Assembly (NCBI GenBank): GCA_963803495.1
Contig: CAWDMP010000002.1
Coordinates: 4,154,001 to 4,218,000, forward strand
Direction of reading: 5' to 3'
DNA: 64,000 bases
From: Persicitalea sp963803495
GTDB taxonomy: Bacteria; Bacteroidota; Bacteroidia; Cytophagales; Spirosomataceae
Positions 16,293-25,857 of this stretch are shown here, one piece after another. Position numbers and translations under genes: made by a program. Position 1 is the stretch's first letter. Each line of letters starts with the position of its first letter. The notes under the pieces were generated by a model, which saw nothing but the letters and a program-made list of their open reading frames with translations, ran no database searches and was not told the origin of the DNA.

Positions 16293-17714
16293 CTACCTCA
16301 AAACCTTCTCTGCCAGCCAATCACCCATGATTTGCAGTACTTCGGGCGAAAACGTTTCCGTGAGTTCCCCGTACTCGGCTACGGTGCATTTTTCGCACTG
16401 TTGGAAAAGGTGATTGAGGCCGGGAATTTCTTCAACCGTAAAATCTTTGCCTTCACCCGCCGCTTCCCAGCCCGCCAGGTTGGGTTCGGCCAGCACCTGA
16501 ATATCCTTCCCGCCGTTGAGGGCCAGTACTGGACAATTGATTTTGGAAAGGTTGTCGGTTGGGTCGTAGCCAATGAAGTACCTGGTCCAGGGATCGTTCA
16601 ATCCTTTCATCATAGTCTGTACGAATCGTGCTTCCGACGCCGCATCAGAAATACCCGCTAGCGTGGTGGCGATATTGGGATGCACGCTTTCGCGCCAGGC
16701 ACTCACCACCTCGGTCATTTTCTTCGTCAACTGAGCGGTGTCCGTTTCAGTCACCGCGGCTTCCATCAGGTTGCGCATCATGGCTCCGTAGCCCTCCGCC
16801 AGGGAATCCTGCACTTTCATACTCTTTAAGTTAGCGGCGTTCTGCTGGCCCATCAGATCCATGATGGGTTCGCCCGGCCCGGCCAGTGAGATGATGAACG
16901 CCACCTCGTCGGGGCGCGCGGCAGCGATCATCGGCGCGATCATGCCGCCCTCGCTGTGGCCGATCAACCCAATTTTACCGGGGTCGACATCCTTTCTATT
17001 TTTTAAAAATTCAAGACTCGCCATGGCATCCTGCGCGTAGTCGGCCGAAGTGGCATCGCGCGGACCGGTCGACACGCCTATGTTGCGGTCGTCGACGCGC
17101 AGTACCGCGATGCCGCGCCGCGTGAGGTAGTCGGCGATCACCAGAAAAGGCTTGTGGCCCATGATGCTCTCGTCGCGGTCTTGCAAGCTACTGCCCGTAA
17201 TGAGCAGTGCGGCCGGGAAAGGCCCCGCCCCCGGTGGCACGGTGAGGGTACCGCCGAGGTGGACGGTTTTGTCCGGGCTGTCGTACTCGACTTCCTCACT
17301 TTGATAGGGGAAAGGCGGCCTGGGCGTTTGCGGACGATTCAGCGCGACGGCCTCGCCGGTGCGTTTCAAATCGAGCGGGATCGTGAATGCTTTTCCCTGG
17401 GTCAACGCACCCGTGGTATTTGTACGAGCGGCGTCGAACTTTCCCGCGTAGCGGCCTTGCACCATTTTGATGTATATAAACACGCTGTCGCCCTCGACGC
17501 GCACTTCGTCACATACGACGTTCTTGGCTCCCTGCGCGGGTACATCCATCGTGGCCGAAAAAGCGTCCGCTCCCGAAGCAGAAATGTTAAAAGCGATAAG
17601 CAACGCCTTGCCGCTCACCTCAGCGTTTCCTTCCCAGCGCCCCGCTACCTGCGCGACCGCCGGGAAGGAGGGAAGCGCTAAAAGGCCTAGTAGTAGAAAG
17701 TTTTTCATATTCAT
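16293..17714 (-). CDS. Secreted alpha/beta hydrolase
   Basis: A 473-residue exported protein: signal peptide MKNFLLLGLLALPSFPAVAQ, an N-terminal beta-rich domain to about residue 130, then an alpha/beta hydrolase fold. The nucleophile elbow is IGLIGHSEGGMIAPM (Ser), with the catalytic Asp probably in LNGGKDIQVLAE and the His in IPGLNHLFQ. This architecture is common for Bacteroidota esterases and peptidase-like hydrolases of the S9 superfamily. The substrate is unknown. No operon partner: it is flanked by REP sequence and by a long promoter region that faces the SusC gene. Confidence 0.85.
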   Translation of the reverse strand: MNMKNFLLLGLLALPSFPAVAQVAGRWEGNAEVSGKALLIAFNISASGADAFSATMDVPAQGAKNVVCDEVRVEGDSVFIYIKMVQGRYAGKFDAARTNTTGALTQGKAFTIPLDLKRTGEAVALNRPQTPRPPFPYQSEEVEYDSPDKTVHLGGTLTVPPGAGPFPAALLITGSSLQDRDESIMGHKPFLVIADYLTRRGIAVLRVDDRNIGVSTGPRDATSADYAQDAMASLEFLKNRKDVDPGKIGLIGHSEGGMIAPMIAAARPDEVAFIISLAGPGEPIMDLMGQQNAANLKSMKVQDSLAEGYGAMMRNLMEAAVTETDTAQLTKKMTEVVSAWRESVHPNIATTLAGISDAASEARFVQTMMKGLNDPWTRYFIGYDPTDNLSKINCPVLALNGGKDIQVLAEPNLAGWEAAGEGKDFTVEEIPGLNHLFQQCEKCTVAEYGELTETFSPEVLQIMGDWLAEKVLR

Positions 17715-18243
17715 AAAAATGAGGTTGTGAATATAGGTAAAGGTAATTAGCAGTTAGTCATACCCTTATGGTTGCCAGATTATAAAGCAATGACTATGGC
17801 GCCTTGCCAAGGTCGGCGGACTTACTCACCCAGCGGCAACCTGAGAAAGTCCCACCCTTTTTTTACTATTAACACTTTGATAATAAGTTTCAGGCATCGT
17901 TAATAATTACATAACAGTAAGAAATTAACCAGGCAACATTCCTTCGCTTCTTTTGCAGTAAATACTTCTTCACTGAATAGAGCCTGTCTCTGTTTAATTT
18001 TTTGGAAAAACATTTCATAGTTGCAAGACATGTAAGTTGCCCAAGCTACAAAAAAGTGTGCAGGTGTCTTCATGGTAAGTGTTTCAAGGCATCATTTCAT
18101 GATCCAAAATCACTTTTTATTGACTTAAATTATCACAGAGGTGTTTTAGATATTTTCATTCAACATTTTGAAATAATATAAAATGACTACGGAAACAATA
18201 GACACTTAGCTAAATTTTTTAAGCAGCTTCTAAATTAAATCCT
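17715..18243. other. Intergenic region upstream of the SusC operon
   Basis: About 530 AT-rich bases between divergent genes. It must carry the SusC promoter, but I could not place a clear Bacteroidota -7 element (TAnnTTTG) with a matching -33 element. No gene, RNA or strong terminator is seen. Confidence 0.5.
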
Positions 18244-21200
18244 ATGAAAAAATTATCCAACACGCCTTCTAAATTAGGACTCATTTTACTTGCAACAGCT
18301 TTCTGTGGAACGGCAACAACCGTCTTGAACGATGCATTCGCTGCTAAGTATACTGGGATCAGCGCAACACTGTGTATTGGCCAGCAAATCGGGCAGAGTG
18401 ACGAAATCACAGTTTCGGGGACTGTACGGGATGAGAAGGGAGCCCTGCCCGGTGTCAATGTAATAGTCAAGAATTCTTCGAACGGAACGACAACGGATGC
18501 GAGTGGAAACTATACAATTTTAGCAAACCGCAACGAGACTCTGGTTTTTTCAATGGTCGGTTTCCAGACGCAGGAGGTTGTCGTAACCAACCCTACCATC
18601 GACGTTTTGCTGTCGGCCGACACGAAACAACTGGAACAGGTCGTCGTGGTAGGGTACGGTACCCAGAAAAGGTCGGATGTTACCGGTGCCATTGCTTCCG
18701 TTAGCAGGGAGGATTTCAACAGGGGCGTCGTGACGAATCCGGGTGAACTGATGCAGGGCAAGTTGGCCGGCGTCTCCATCGCCGCCAACAGCGGTGAACC
18801 CGGAGCCTCGCAGAACATAATTATCAGGGGGATCGGCAGTTTGCGTTCGGGAACGCAGCCACTCTACGTAGTCGATGGATTTCTGCTGGACAATTCCTCG
18901 ACGGGCGTTTCCACCAACCCCCTCAATTTTATCAACCCAAACGACATTGAAAGCATCGATGTGCTGAAGGACGCCAGTGCGACGGCGGTATATGGCTCCA
19001 GGGCAGCAAACGGGGTGGTGGTGATTACCACCAAAAAAGGAAAGGGGAAACCGCAAATCAACTTTGTGGCATCCACCGCCGTGTCGTCCATGGCCAACAA
19101 AATAGATGTTTTTGATGCCGCCGCTTTCCGCAGGCAAGTGGCGGCCGTGGGGGGAACATTGGAAGACTTTGGCGCGAGTACGAACTGGCAGGATGAATTG
19201 ACGCAGCGAGGAGTGTCGAACAATCTGGATTTGTCCATGAGCGGAGCCAGCAGTGAGAACTTTTCCTACTTCACATCGGTGGGCTACCAGAATCAGGAAG
19301 GAATTCTTAAAAACAGCCGGTTGAAACGTTATTCGGGAAAGCTGAACCTGAACCAAAGAGCGTTCAACGGCAGACTGAGCATAGACTATAACCTTACGGC
19401 TTCCCGCACCGAAAACCTACGCCCGAGCATTACGTCCACCATTAGCGATATGCTCAGTTTGAACCCGACGGTGGCTCCCTACACGGACGGCAGGCCCACC
19501 CTGTTGAACACCAATGCCCTGAATCCACTTGCCAGGTACGACTTGTTCAGTGATAATGCCATTAGCAACCGTATATTGGCGAGCATATCACCGTCTTTCG
19601 AGGTGGTCGACGGCCTCACCTACCGGTTGAACTTCGGGGTCGATTACTCCGCCACCGACAGGAACCAGCAGTACAAGCCCTATCCGGCAGTCGTCAACGA
19701 GTCTGACGTCTCCAACGGGGTATTGGATTTTGCCGCGAGCGGGAACACCAACCAGCTTATCGAGAACACGCTTACCTATAACTGGGACCGGGATGTTCAC
19801 AATGTCACGGTATTGGCGGGACATTCCTTTCAGGAATTCAGGGACGAAACCAGGATAACGACCTACCGTGGTTTTGCAAGTAACAACATCGAGCCCATCT
19901 ACCAGGACCACACCAGTACGGCAGCGTTTCCTACTTCGGTAAGTTCGCGGGCCACCAAAAACGAGCTGCAATCCTTCTTCGGCAGAGTGAACTACGTATA
20001 CGCCGATAAATACATGTTTACCGGCACGATGCGCGCCGATGGATCCTCCAAGTTTGGAGAGAATAACCGATACGGCTTTTTCCCCTCATTTGCGCTGGGA
20101 TGGAACATCAGCAATGAGGATTTCATGACCAATTCGGTTTTCGACAATTTGAAACTGCGGGCAAGTTGGGGCCGGACCGGCAACCAGGAGATTCCTTCCA
20201 AGATCACAAAAGCCAGCTACCTGGAGGAGAGATTGCAAACCGGTGCAGGAAGCATCAGCACGTATCCCATCGGTACCAATGGTACTTCGTTGGAAAAATA
20301 TCCGTACGGGATCATATTCACACGATTGGCCAACCCAGACCTGCAATGGGAGGTGTCCACTCAAATAGACGCGGGCGTTGATTTCGCCTTGTTCAATTCC
20401 CGGTTGACGGGGACACTGGACTACTTCAACAAGAAGTCCTCCAACATACTTCTGGAAGTCGTTCCCAGCGATCCCGTTCAGCCCACCTCCACCTTCTGGA
20501 ACAACATCCCGAACATGATCATCCAGAACAACGGGGTCGAACTGAGCTTGAACTACCGGAGTGATCCACAGCGCGCTTTCTCTTACAATGTGGGAGGCAA
20601 CATCACCTATATCCAGAATCGGGTGAAGGACTCGCCTTATGCGATCCTGGCAACGGGGGCGGCCCAGGGGTCGGGCCAGACGGGCGCGACCATCAATGGG
20701 TATGTCAACAATGAGCCGATCGGGGCATTCTACATGTATCAGTTTGACGGCATCAGGGCGGAGAATGGCCAGAACCTATTCCGGGACACCAACGGAGACG
20801 GTCAGGTGCTGGACAACGACCGTCTTGTGGTGGGCAGTGCGATTCCCAAACTGATCTATGGGTACTACCTCAATTTCGAGTACAAGGCTTTCGACCTGGG
20901 TCTGAACTTCAATGGCGTGGCGGGAAACAAGGTCTACAACCACACGACCATGACCCTGTTCAGCAAGGCACAGCTGGCCAAATCCAACAACACTACCGAT
21001 TTCGCCGTGGAGTACCCCGACGAGATACTGAGCAATGCCAATACCGTGTCGACGCGGTACCTGGAGAACGGCTCTTTCCTGAGATTGAACAACGCCACCC
21101 TGGCCTATAACTGGAACCTGACCGGGAGCAGACTGGGGAATGCCTTCCAGCGCATCAGCCTCACGCTGACGGGTCAGAACCTGTTTGTGATAACGAATTA

Positions 21201-21324
21201 CTCAGGGTTCGACCCTGAAATCAATACGGGATCTGCCCTGGGGGGAATCCAGACTTTCGGTATCGACCGATTCACGTACCCAAGGGCGAGAACGTTCCTG
21301 CTCGGCGTCAACCTTACCTTCTAA
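18244..21324 (+). CDS. SusC/RagA-family TonB-linked outer membrane receptor
   Basis: A 1026-residue nutrient receptor. A signal region is followed by a carboxypeptidase-regulatory-like domain (TVSGTVRDEKGALPGVNVIV), the SusC signature VVVVGYGTQKRSDVTGAIAS, the plug (PGELMQGKLAGVSIAANSGE; DIESIDVLKDASATAVYGSR) and a long beta barrel ending in LLGVNLTF. SusC proteins import oligomeric ligands captured by the SusD lid, with energy from TonB. It is paired with the SusD gene 50 bases downstream. The ligand is unknown; the linked phospholipase suggests a phosphorylated or inositol-containing compound. Confidence 0.95.
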   Translation: MKKLSNTPSKLGLILLATAFCGTATTVLNDAFAAKYTGISATLCIGQQIGQSDEITVSGTVRDEKGALPGVNVIVKNSSNGTTTDASGNYTILANRNETLVFSMVGFQTQEVVVTNPTIDVLLSADTKQLEQVVVVGYGTQKRSDVTGAIASVSREDFNRGVVTNPGELMQGKLAGVSIAANSGEPGASQNIIIRGIGSLRSGTQPLYVVDGFLLDNSSTGVSTNPLNFINPNDIESIDVLKDASATAVYGSRAANGVVVITTKKGKGKPQINFVASTAVSSMANKIDVFDAAAFRRQVAAVGGTLEDFGASTNWQDELTQRGVSNNLDLSMSGASSENFSYFTSVGYQNQEGILKNSRLKRYSGKLNLNQRAFNGRLSIDYNLTASRTENLRPSITSTISDMLSLNPTVAPYTDGRPTLLNTNALNPLARYDLFSDNAISNRILASISPSFEVVDGLTYRLNFGVDYSATDRNQQYKPYPAVVNESDVSNGVLDFAASGNTNQLIENTLTYNWDRDVHNVTVLAGHSFQEFRDETRITTYRGFASNNIEPIYQDHTSTAAFPTSVSSRATKNELQSFFGRVNYVYADKYMFTGTMRADGSSKFGENNRYGFFPSFALGWNISNEDFMTNSVFDNLKLRASWGRTGNQEIPSKITKASYLEERLQTGAGSISTYPIGTNGTSLEKYPYGIIFTRLANPDLQWEVSTQIDAGVDFALFNSRLTGTLDYFNKKSSNILLEVVPSDPVQPTSTFWNNIPNMIIQNNGVELSLNYRSDPQRAFSYNVGGNITYIQNRVKDSPYAILATGAAQGSGQTGATINGYVNNEPIGAFYMYQFDGIRAENGQNLFRDTNGDGQVLDNDRLVVGSAIPKLIYGYYLNFEYKAFDLGLNFNGVAGNKVYNHTTMTLFSKAQLAKSNNTTDFAVEYPDEILSNANTVSTRYLENGSFLRLNNATLAYNWNLTGSRLGNAFQRISLTLTGQNLFVITNYSGFDPEINTGSALGGIQTFGIDRFTYPRARTFLLGVNLTF

Positions 21325-21374
21325 AAAAACAAAAAACATACTTTTAATTCGACGGTGATATACAAGAAGACATT

Positions 21375-23123
21375 ATGAAAAATACAAAATTCAACAAAAG
21401 CCTGCCGGTAATTGCGCTGTTGTTCACGTTTTTCAGCTGTTCCGATCTCAATGAGGAAATCTTCGACGAGTCGCTGACCGGAACCGGCCAGGCCGAGACC
21501 GTAAGTGGGTCGATAGCGCCGGTATACGGTCTTCTACGGCATGGCGTGTGGTTGCACACGGTCAACTTTGGACTTCAGGAGATTGCTTCCGATGAAGCCA
21601 TCCTTCCCTACCGCGGGGGAACAGACTGGTTTGACGGCGGCAAGTTCATCGCGGTTCACCAGCACCTGATGACCCCCGGCAACAGCCTGGTGGGGGACAC
21701 CTGGACTCAGATAACCCTGACCCTATCGAGAGCGGTCATCGCGGCGGAAAGGTTGAAACTGGAAGCAGAAACCGGTAATCCGGGAGCCCAGGACGGATAC
21801 TATGAAATGGTGGCCATGAAAGCATACCTCAATATGCTGGCCCTCGACAATTGGGGCCTGGTTTTCAAGAAGGAGCTTGCCAATCAAAGGTCGGAAATTT
21901 TACGGGGGCAGGAAGCCATGAATTATCTTGAGAGCGAGTTGCTGTCGGTGGTCAATGTCATCAGTAACGACAAGGGGCCGGGCAGAATAACCCGGGACGC
22001 GGTGAAGGCTTTGCTGGCACGGCTGTATCTGAATGCTGCCGTATACCGCGATCCGTATGGTACGCCGACTTTTAAAAAGGAGGATATGGATAAGGTCATA
22101 CAGTACACCAGCGAGATTATCTCCCGAACGTATTCGTTATCCCCCGAATATTTCGATTTGTTCAGTGACGACAACCACACCAATCCCGAACTCATATTCG
22201 CCCTTGACCAAAGGGGGGTACTGCAAACCGACCACCAGCGCTGGGCCTACTGGTCTATATCCGGTGATCAGGTTCCGAGACCGGAATTTCCCAACACACG
22301 TGGAACGGATGCAGCGGCGGTTACCCCGGACTTTTACCAGACCTGGGTGGATGCCTACGGCAATGTGGATCCAGCCGTTGCCGATGCCCGTTTCTTTAAA
22401 GAAAATACGGTTATTCCCAGCGCCCTCAGGGATCTCAGCCAGGTAAATCCATCGAATGATTCGGAGCACTTTTATTGTGAGGAACCCACAAAGTTCGAGA
22501 TCGACAGGGGAATACTTCGCGGGGTGATCTGGGGCCCAAGAAAAGATGGAGGAGGCAGGATTCTGACCTGCGACGACGGCAAGGTAAGGATATACCCTAT
22601 CATCAATAGAAGGACCAGTGGCGCCAACCTGACCTATGTCGACCATACGCGCAACGTTGATTTTACCGGTCCGGGTAGTCTGCACAACACAGGTTATCGG
22701 TTTTCAAAATACCAGTTCAGCCACACGGCTCCCAATTGCTGCAGCTACAGTAGTGTAGACCTGGTTCTGATCCGTTTGGGAGAGATTTATTTGATGCGGG
22801 CCGAGGCGAAGCTGAGGAATGGCGACAATGCCGGGGCCTTGGCCGACGTAAATACCCTGAGAGCGTCCAGAAAGGCCCGTCCCGATCAGACGCCCGGTGC
22901 CCTGGGGAACATTAACCCGGATATATTGTTCCGTGAATCGGGATTCGAGTTGTACTGGGAAGGGTTCAGGAGGAACTACCAGATACGTTTTGGCAAATAC
23001 GAAAACGGTTGGACCGGTAAGACCGACGGCGATGTCAGCAAGCGGTTGTTCCCGATTCCGCAACGGGCAATCGATGGTGCTTCCGGCGAAGAAGGGTTCC
23101 TGGTGCAAAACCGAGGCTATTAA
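21375..23123 (+). CDS. SusD/RagB-family lipoprotein
   Basis: 582 residues with lipobox (LLFTFFSCSDLNEE) and the helical TPR-like SusD fold. Diagnostic phrases are VKALLARLYLNAAVY and the C-terminal LIRLGEIYLMRAEAKLRNGD, NPDILFRESGFELYWEGFRR. SusD sits on the cell surface as the ligand-binding lid of the SusC pore. The frame is intact. The next gene begins 10 bases downstream, so SusC, SusD and the phospholipase are one operon. Confidence 0.95.
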   Translation: MKNTKFNKSLPVIALLFTFFSCSDLNEEIFDESLTGTGQAETVSGSIAPVYGLLRHGVWLHTVNFGLQEIASDEAILPYRGGTDWFDGGKFIAVHQHLMTPGNSLVGDTWTQITLTLSRAVIAAERLKLEAETGNPGAQDGYYEMVAMKAYLNMLALDNWGLVFKKELANQRSEILRGQEAMNYLESELLSVVNVISNDKGPGRITRDAVKALLARLYLNAAVYRDPYGTPTFKKEDMDKVIQYTSEIISRTYSLSPEYFDLFSDDNHTNPELIFALDQRGVLQTDHQRWAYWSISGDQVPRPEFPNTRGTDAAAVTPDFYQTWVDAYGNVDPAVADARFFKENTVIPSALRDLSQVNPSNDSEHFYCEEPTKFEIDRGILRGVIWGPRKDGGGRILTCDDGKVRIYPIINRRTSGANLTYVDHTRNVDFTGPGSLHNTGYRFSKYQFSHTAPNCCSYSSVDLVLIRLGEIYLMRAEAKLRNGDNAGALADVNTLRASRKARPDQTPGALGNINPDILFRESGFELYWEGFRRNYQIRFGKYENGWTGKTDGDVSKRLFPIPQRAIDGASGEEGFLVQNRGY

Positions 23124-23133
23124 GGTTAGAACA

Positions 23134-24228
23134 ATGAAAGAAATCATGATGATGCTGGTTGGCATCCTGTTGTCAGCAGGTACTGTCGAGGCCCAGCAAG
23201 CCAAGATTGGGAAGAGGGATTTAGGGCAAGTGCGCCTTAACCACATCCAGGTGATTGGGTCCCACAACAGTTATAAACAGGCCATCGATCCCGGCCTGTC
23301 ACAGATGCTGAGACAAACCAGCGAGGATCTGGCGAATAGCCTGGATTACAGCCACATCAGCATCATCGACCAGCTTGAAATGGGCCTGTCAAACCTGGAG
23401 ATCGACGTCTACGCAGATGCCAAAGGGGGCAAGTATGCGCACCCTAAGGGGCTGGATTGGGTGAAAAACCAGGCAGCGTACGACCCTGAGAGGCAGATGA
23501 TGGAACCTGGCTTCAAGATACTCCACGTCCAGGAGATAGACTTCCGCAGCCATTATCTGACGTTGAAAAGCTGCCTACAGGATCTGAGAAAATGGTCGGA
23601 GCAGCATCCTGACCACAATCCTGTCTTCATCACCATCAATGCCAAGGACGATGAAACCAAAAGGCCGGGCTTCACCGTCCCGGAGAAGTTCAGCTCTGAG
23701 GTATTGGATGAATTGGACCAAGTTGTCCGGGATGAGTTGGGCGTCGAAAACCTGATCACCCCCGACCAAGTGCGCGGAAGCTACAGTACTTTGGAGAAAG
23801 CCGTACTGAATCAGAACTGGCCTAAGTTGCAGGAAGCAAGAGGCAAGTTTATTTTGATCCTCGATGAGACCGGTGGAAAAAGAGATGCTTATGTCCTGGG
23901 CCATCCCTCGCTCAAAGACCGCGTGTTGTTTGCGAATGCGGAGCCGGGAACACCGGAAGCGGCTATCCTGATCATGAATGATCCAAACAAGGATCAGGCG
24001 AAAATTCAGGAATTGGTAAGCAAAGGGTACATCGTCCGCACCAGGGCGGATGCCAATACAGTGCAGGCACGGAATAACGACAAGAGCCAGTTTGAAGCGG
24101 CCTGTAAATCAGGCGCTCAGATCATCTCGACGGACTACTATCGGAAAAGCACACATTTTGTTTCTGATTATCAGGTAAGCTTCGATGGCAACCCCTATTT
24201 CAGATTGAATCTTCTGTTCGAGAAATAG
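23134..24228 (+). CDS. Phosphatidylinositol-specific phospholipase C1-like protein
   Basis: About 364 residues with signal peptide (MKEIMMMLVGILLSAGTVEA). The first active-site motif is HIQVIGSHNSYKQAIDPGL (catalytic His). The order QLEMGLSNLEIDVYAD, then GFKILHVQEIDFRSHY and the long FITINAKDDETKRPG follow Ca-dependent PI-PLC-C1 proteins (TIM-barrel phosphodiesterases). These cleave phosphoinositides or related glycerophosphodiesters to a phosphorylated head group and diacylglycerol. Its place directly behind SusD implies surface or periplasmic processing of the imported ligand. ATG 23134 is chosen because it opens the signal peptide; the frame is open further upstream. Confidence 0.85.
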   Translation: MKEIMMMLVGILLSAGTVEAQQAKIGKRDLGQVRLNHIQVIGSHNSYKQAIDPGLSQMLRQTSEDLANSLDYSHISIIDQLEMGLSNLEIDVYADAKGGKYAHPKGLDWVKNQAAYDPERQMMEPGFKILHVQEIDFRSHYLTLKSCLQDLRKWSEQHPDHNPVFITINAKDDETKRPGFTVPEKFSSEVLDELDQVVRDELGVENLITPDQVRGSYSTLEKAVLNQNWPKLQEARGKFILILDETGGKRDAYVLGHPSLKDRVLFANAEPGTPEAAILIMNDPNKDQAKIQELVSKGYIVRTRADANTVQARNNDKSQFEAACKSGAQIISTDYYRKSTHFVSDYQVSFDGNPYFRLNLLFEK

Positions 24229-24479
24229 TATTCGAAATTTTGTCAGGTGATTCGTCTGGCAACACAGATAGCTAGCGTAGCTAAAATTGCACCCGATCTC
24301 CATACTTTGCCCCCGCTTCGATCGACTATCATCAACGCGCTCATGCCAGCCTCCTTGGCGTCCAGTGGAGAGCGTCCCAAGTGATCATTTGACCACCATA
24401 GCCTACTGTCATTCAACAGCCAGAGCACAGCTAGCCTCTCGCTTTCCCTAGTGCCGTCGTGGTAGGCTTGGTACACCCG

Positions 24480-24517
24480 CCGCGCCTGGCTTGACCAGGC
24501 GCGGTATTTATTGTTTT
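24480..24517 (+). terminator. Strong hairpin, probable terminator
   Basis: CCGCGCCTGG and CCAGGCGCGG flank a five-base loop, followed by TATTTATTGTTTT. It lies about 250 bases after the phospholipase stop. Confidence 0.5.
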
Positions 24518-24769
24518 GTAGTCTGGTAGGCACAAGGGTGTGACTTACTGCTCCCTGCCTTTCTTCATTACATATTCCCGTATTTGCAAGGCCTTTTCCT
24601 GCGCATACATAGGATGAATCCTACGGCAAGGGAGTTGAAAGCGACTGGAAAAATTGTCGTCTTTCGACCATTGGCTTATGTCTGGCTCAGAAATCCAAGA
24701 TAGCGTTTTATCCTTTGGGGTATCAAGAATTTTTTAACTGGCTTTGCTAAAAAACTTGCTATACTTGCA

Positions 24770-24801
24770 AGGCAGGAAGCCCACTCTGGCCCTTCCTGCC
24801 T
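24770..24801 (+). promoter_or_regulatory. 5'-leader hairpin before the 2-hydroxyacid dehydrogenase
   Basis: AGGCAGGAAG pairs with CTTCCTGCCT across a 12-base loop, ending 17 bases before the ATG at 24819. It could influence translation or stability; no known riboswitch is recognised. Confidence 0.4.
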
Positions 24802-24818
24802 CATCTTGATCTATAAAA

Positions 24819-25754
24819 ATGCGAATATATAGCTACACCTTGCTCGACAAAGAACTGGAGGCAAGACTGCGCGAAGTCGCGGAAGCCGACGACGAACTCA
24901 TTGTCCGCCAGGAAAGCGACTCCGACCAACAAGCAAGGAGGACCTTCCGGCAGGCCAACGTGGTACTGGGCAACGTACCCACCGAATGGCTGACCGATGC
25001 CCCCGACCAGCTAGCCTACCTGCAACTGGATTCGGCGGGATTCGATAAGTACCAGGGTATCGTGCTCAAGGCCCGCGTCGCCAACATGGGCGACTGGTTT
25101 GCGCGGCCTTGCGCCGAAACCATCGTGGGCGGTATCGCGGCCCTGTACCGCGGCCTGGATGCGCTCACGCTGCTCAAGCAAAACAACCAGTGGGTCGGCC
25201 ACGCCATGCGTACCCACCTGGGGGTGATGGACCGGCAGCGTGTGGTGATTCTCGGTGGGGGAACCATCGGTACGGCGGTGCGCGGGATTCTGGGCGGGTA
25301 CCGGTGTCGGGTCAAGACGCTGGCGCGTACCCATCCTGAGGCTGAGCTGCATAGCAAAAACGAACTGATGGTAGCACTACCGGAGGTCGATATCCTGATC
25401 AACACGCTACCAGGCACGGCCGCGAACTACGTGGACCGCGACTTGATCGCTGCCATGCGTCCCGGCAGTGTCTACGCCAACGTCGGGCGCGGCAATACCA
25501 CCGACGAGGCAGCCCTGATCGAGGCCCTCCAAAACGGACACCTGAGCGGAGCGGTACTGGACGTAACCGAGCGCGAACCGCTGCCCGCCGACCACATCCT
25601 CTGGACACTTCCCAACGTGATCCTGACCCAGCACACCGGCGGAGGACAGGCCGAGGAACATGTGGGTAAGGTGGATATTTTTATCAGAAATATTAAAAAC
25701 CTCCGCAACGGCGACCCTATCGAAAGTGAAGTGGATCTGGCAAGAGGGTATTGA
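24819..25754 (+). CDS. D-isomer 2-hydroxyacid dehydrogenase
   Basis: A 311-residue NAD-dependent dehydrogenase. The Rossmann motif is VVILGGGTIGTAVRGILGG (about residues 145-165), followed by the conserved INTLPGT and VYANVGRGNTTDEAALIEAL, with the catalytic Arg in that segment. The Glu lies in VLDVTEREPLPADHILW and the His in LTQHTGGG. The family reduces 2-keto acids (glyoxylate, hydroxypyruvate and others). The N-terminal substrate domain is short and divergent, so the substrate is not assigned. A heptad repeat array starts 6 bases after the stop codon. Confidence 0.88.
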   Translation: MRIYSYTLLDKELEARLREVAEADDELIVRQESDSDQQARRTFRQANVVLGNVPTEWLTDAPDQLAYLQLDSAGFDKYQGIVLKARVANMGDWFARPCAETIVGGIAALYRGLDALTLLKQNNQWVGHAMRTHLGVMDRQRVVILGGGTIGTAVRGILGGYRCRVKTLARTHPEAELHSKNELMVALPEVDILINTLPGTAANYVDRDLIAAMRPGSVYANVGRGNTTDEAALIEALQNGHLSGAVLDVTEREPLPADHILWTLPNVILTQHTGGGQAEEHVGKVDIFIRNIKNLRNGDPIESEVDLARGY

Positions 25755-25759
25755 ATTAG

Positions 25760-25787
25760 TTGACAATTGATAGTGGATAGTGGATAA
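25760..25787 (+). repeat. Heptanucleotide tandem array
   Basis: Four 7-nt units: TTGACAA TTGATAG TGGATAG TGGATAA. Confidence 0.7.
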
Positions 25788-25857
25788 TGCTTTTTCTTTT
25801 GAGATGGCTCTTAAAACCTAATATTTAACAACCTAACTATTAATAACTTAAAATCTG

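Larger units (their letters stand above)
24229..24818. other. Intergenic region with two strong hairpins
   Basis: About 590 bases without a convincing gene. It holds a perfect 10-bp hairpin at 24480-24504 followed by T-rich sequence, probably a transcription terminator, and a second hairpin close to the next start (24770-24801). A 96-codon minus-strand frame crosses the first hairpin and is probably not a gene. Confidence 0.55.

Noticed and set aside
16627..16834. Small plus-strand frames within the alpha/beta hydrolase gene
   Set aside because: They lie antisense to a complete, motif-bearing gene.
24243..24533. Minus-strand frame of 96 codons
   Set aside because: It spans a perfect 10-bp terminator-like hairpin, has no start signal and no convincing family; it probably is not a gene.
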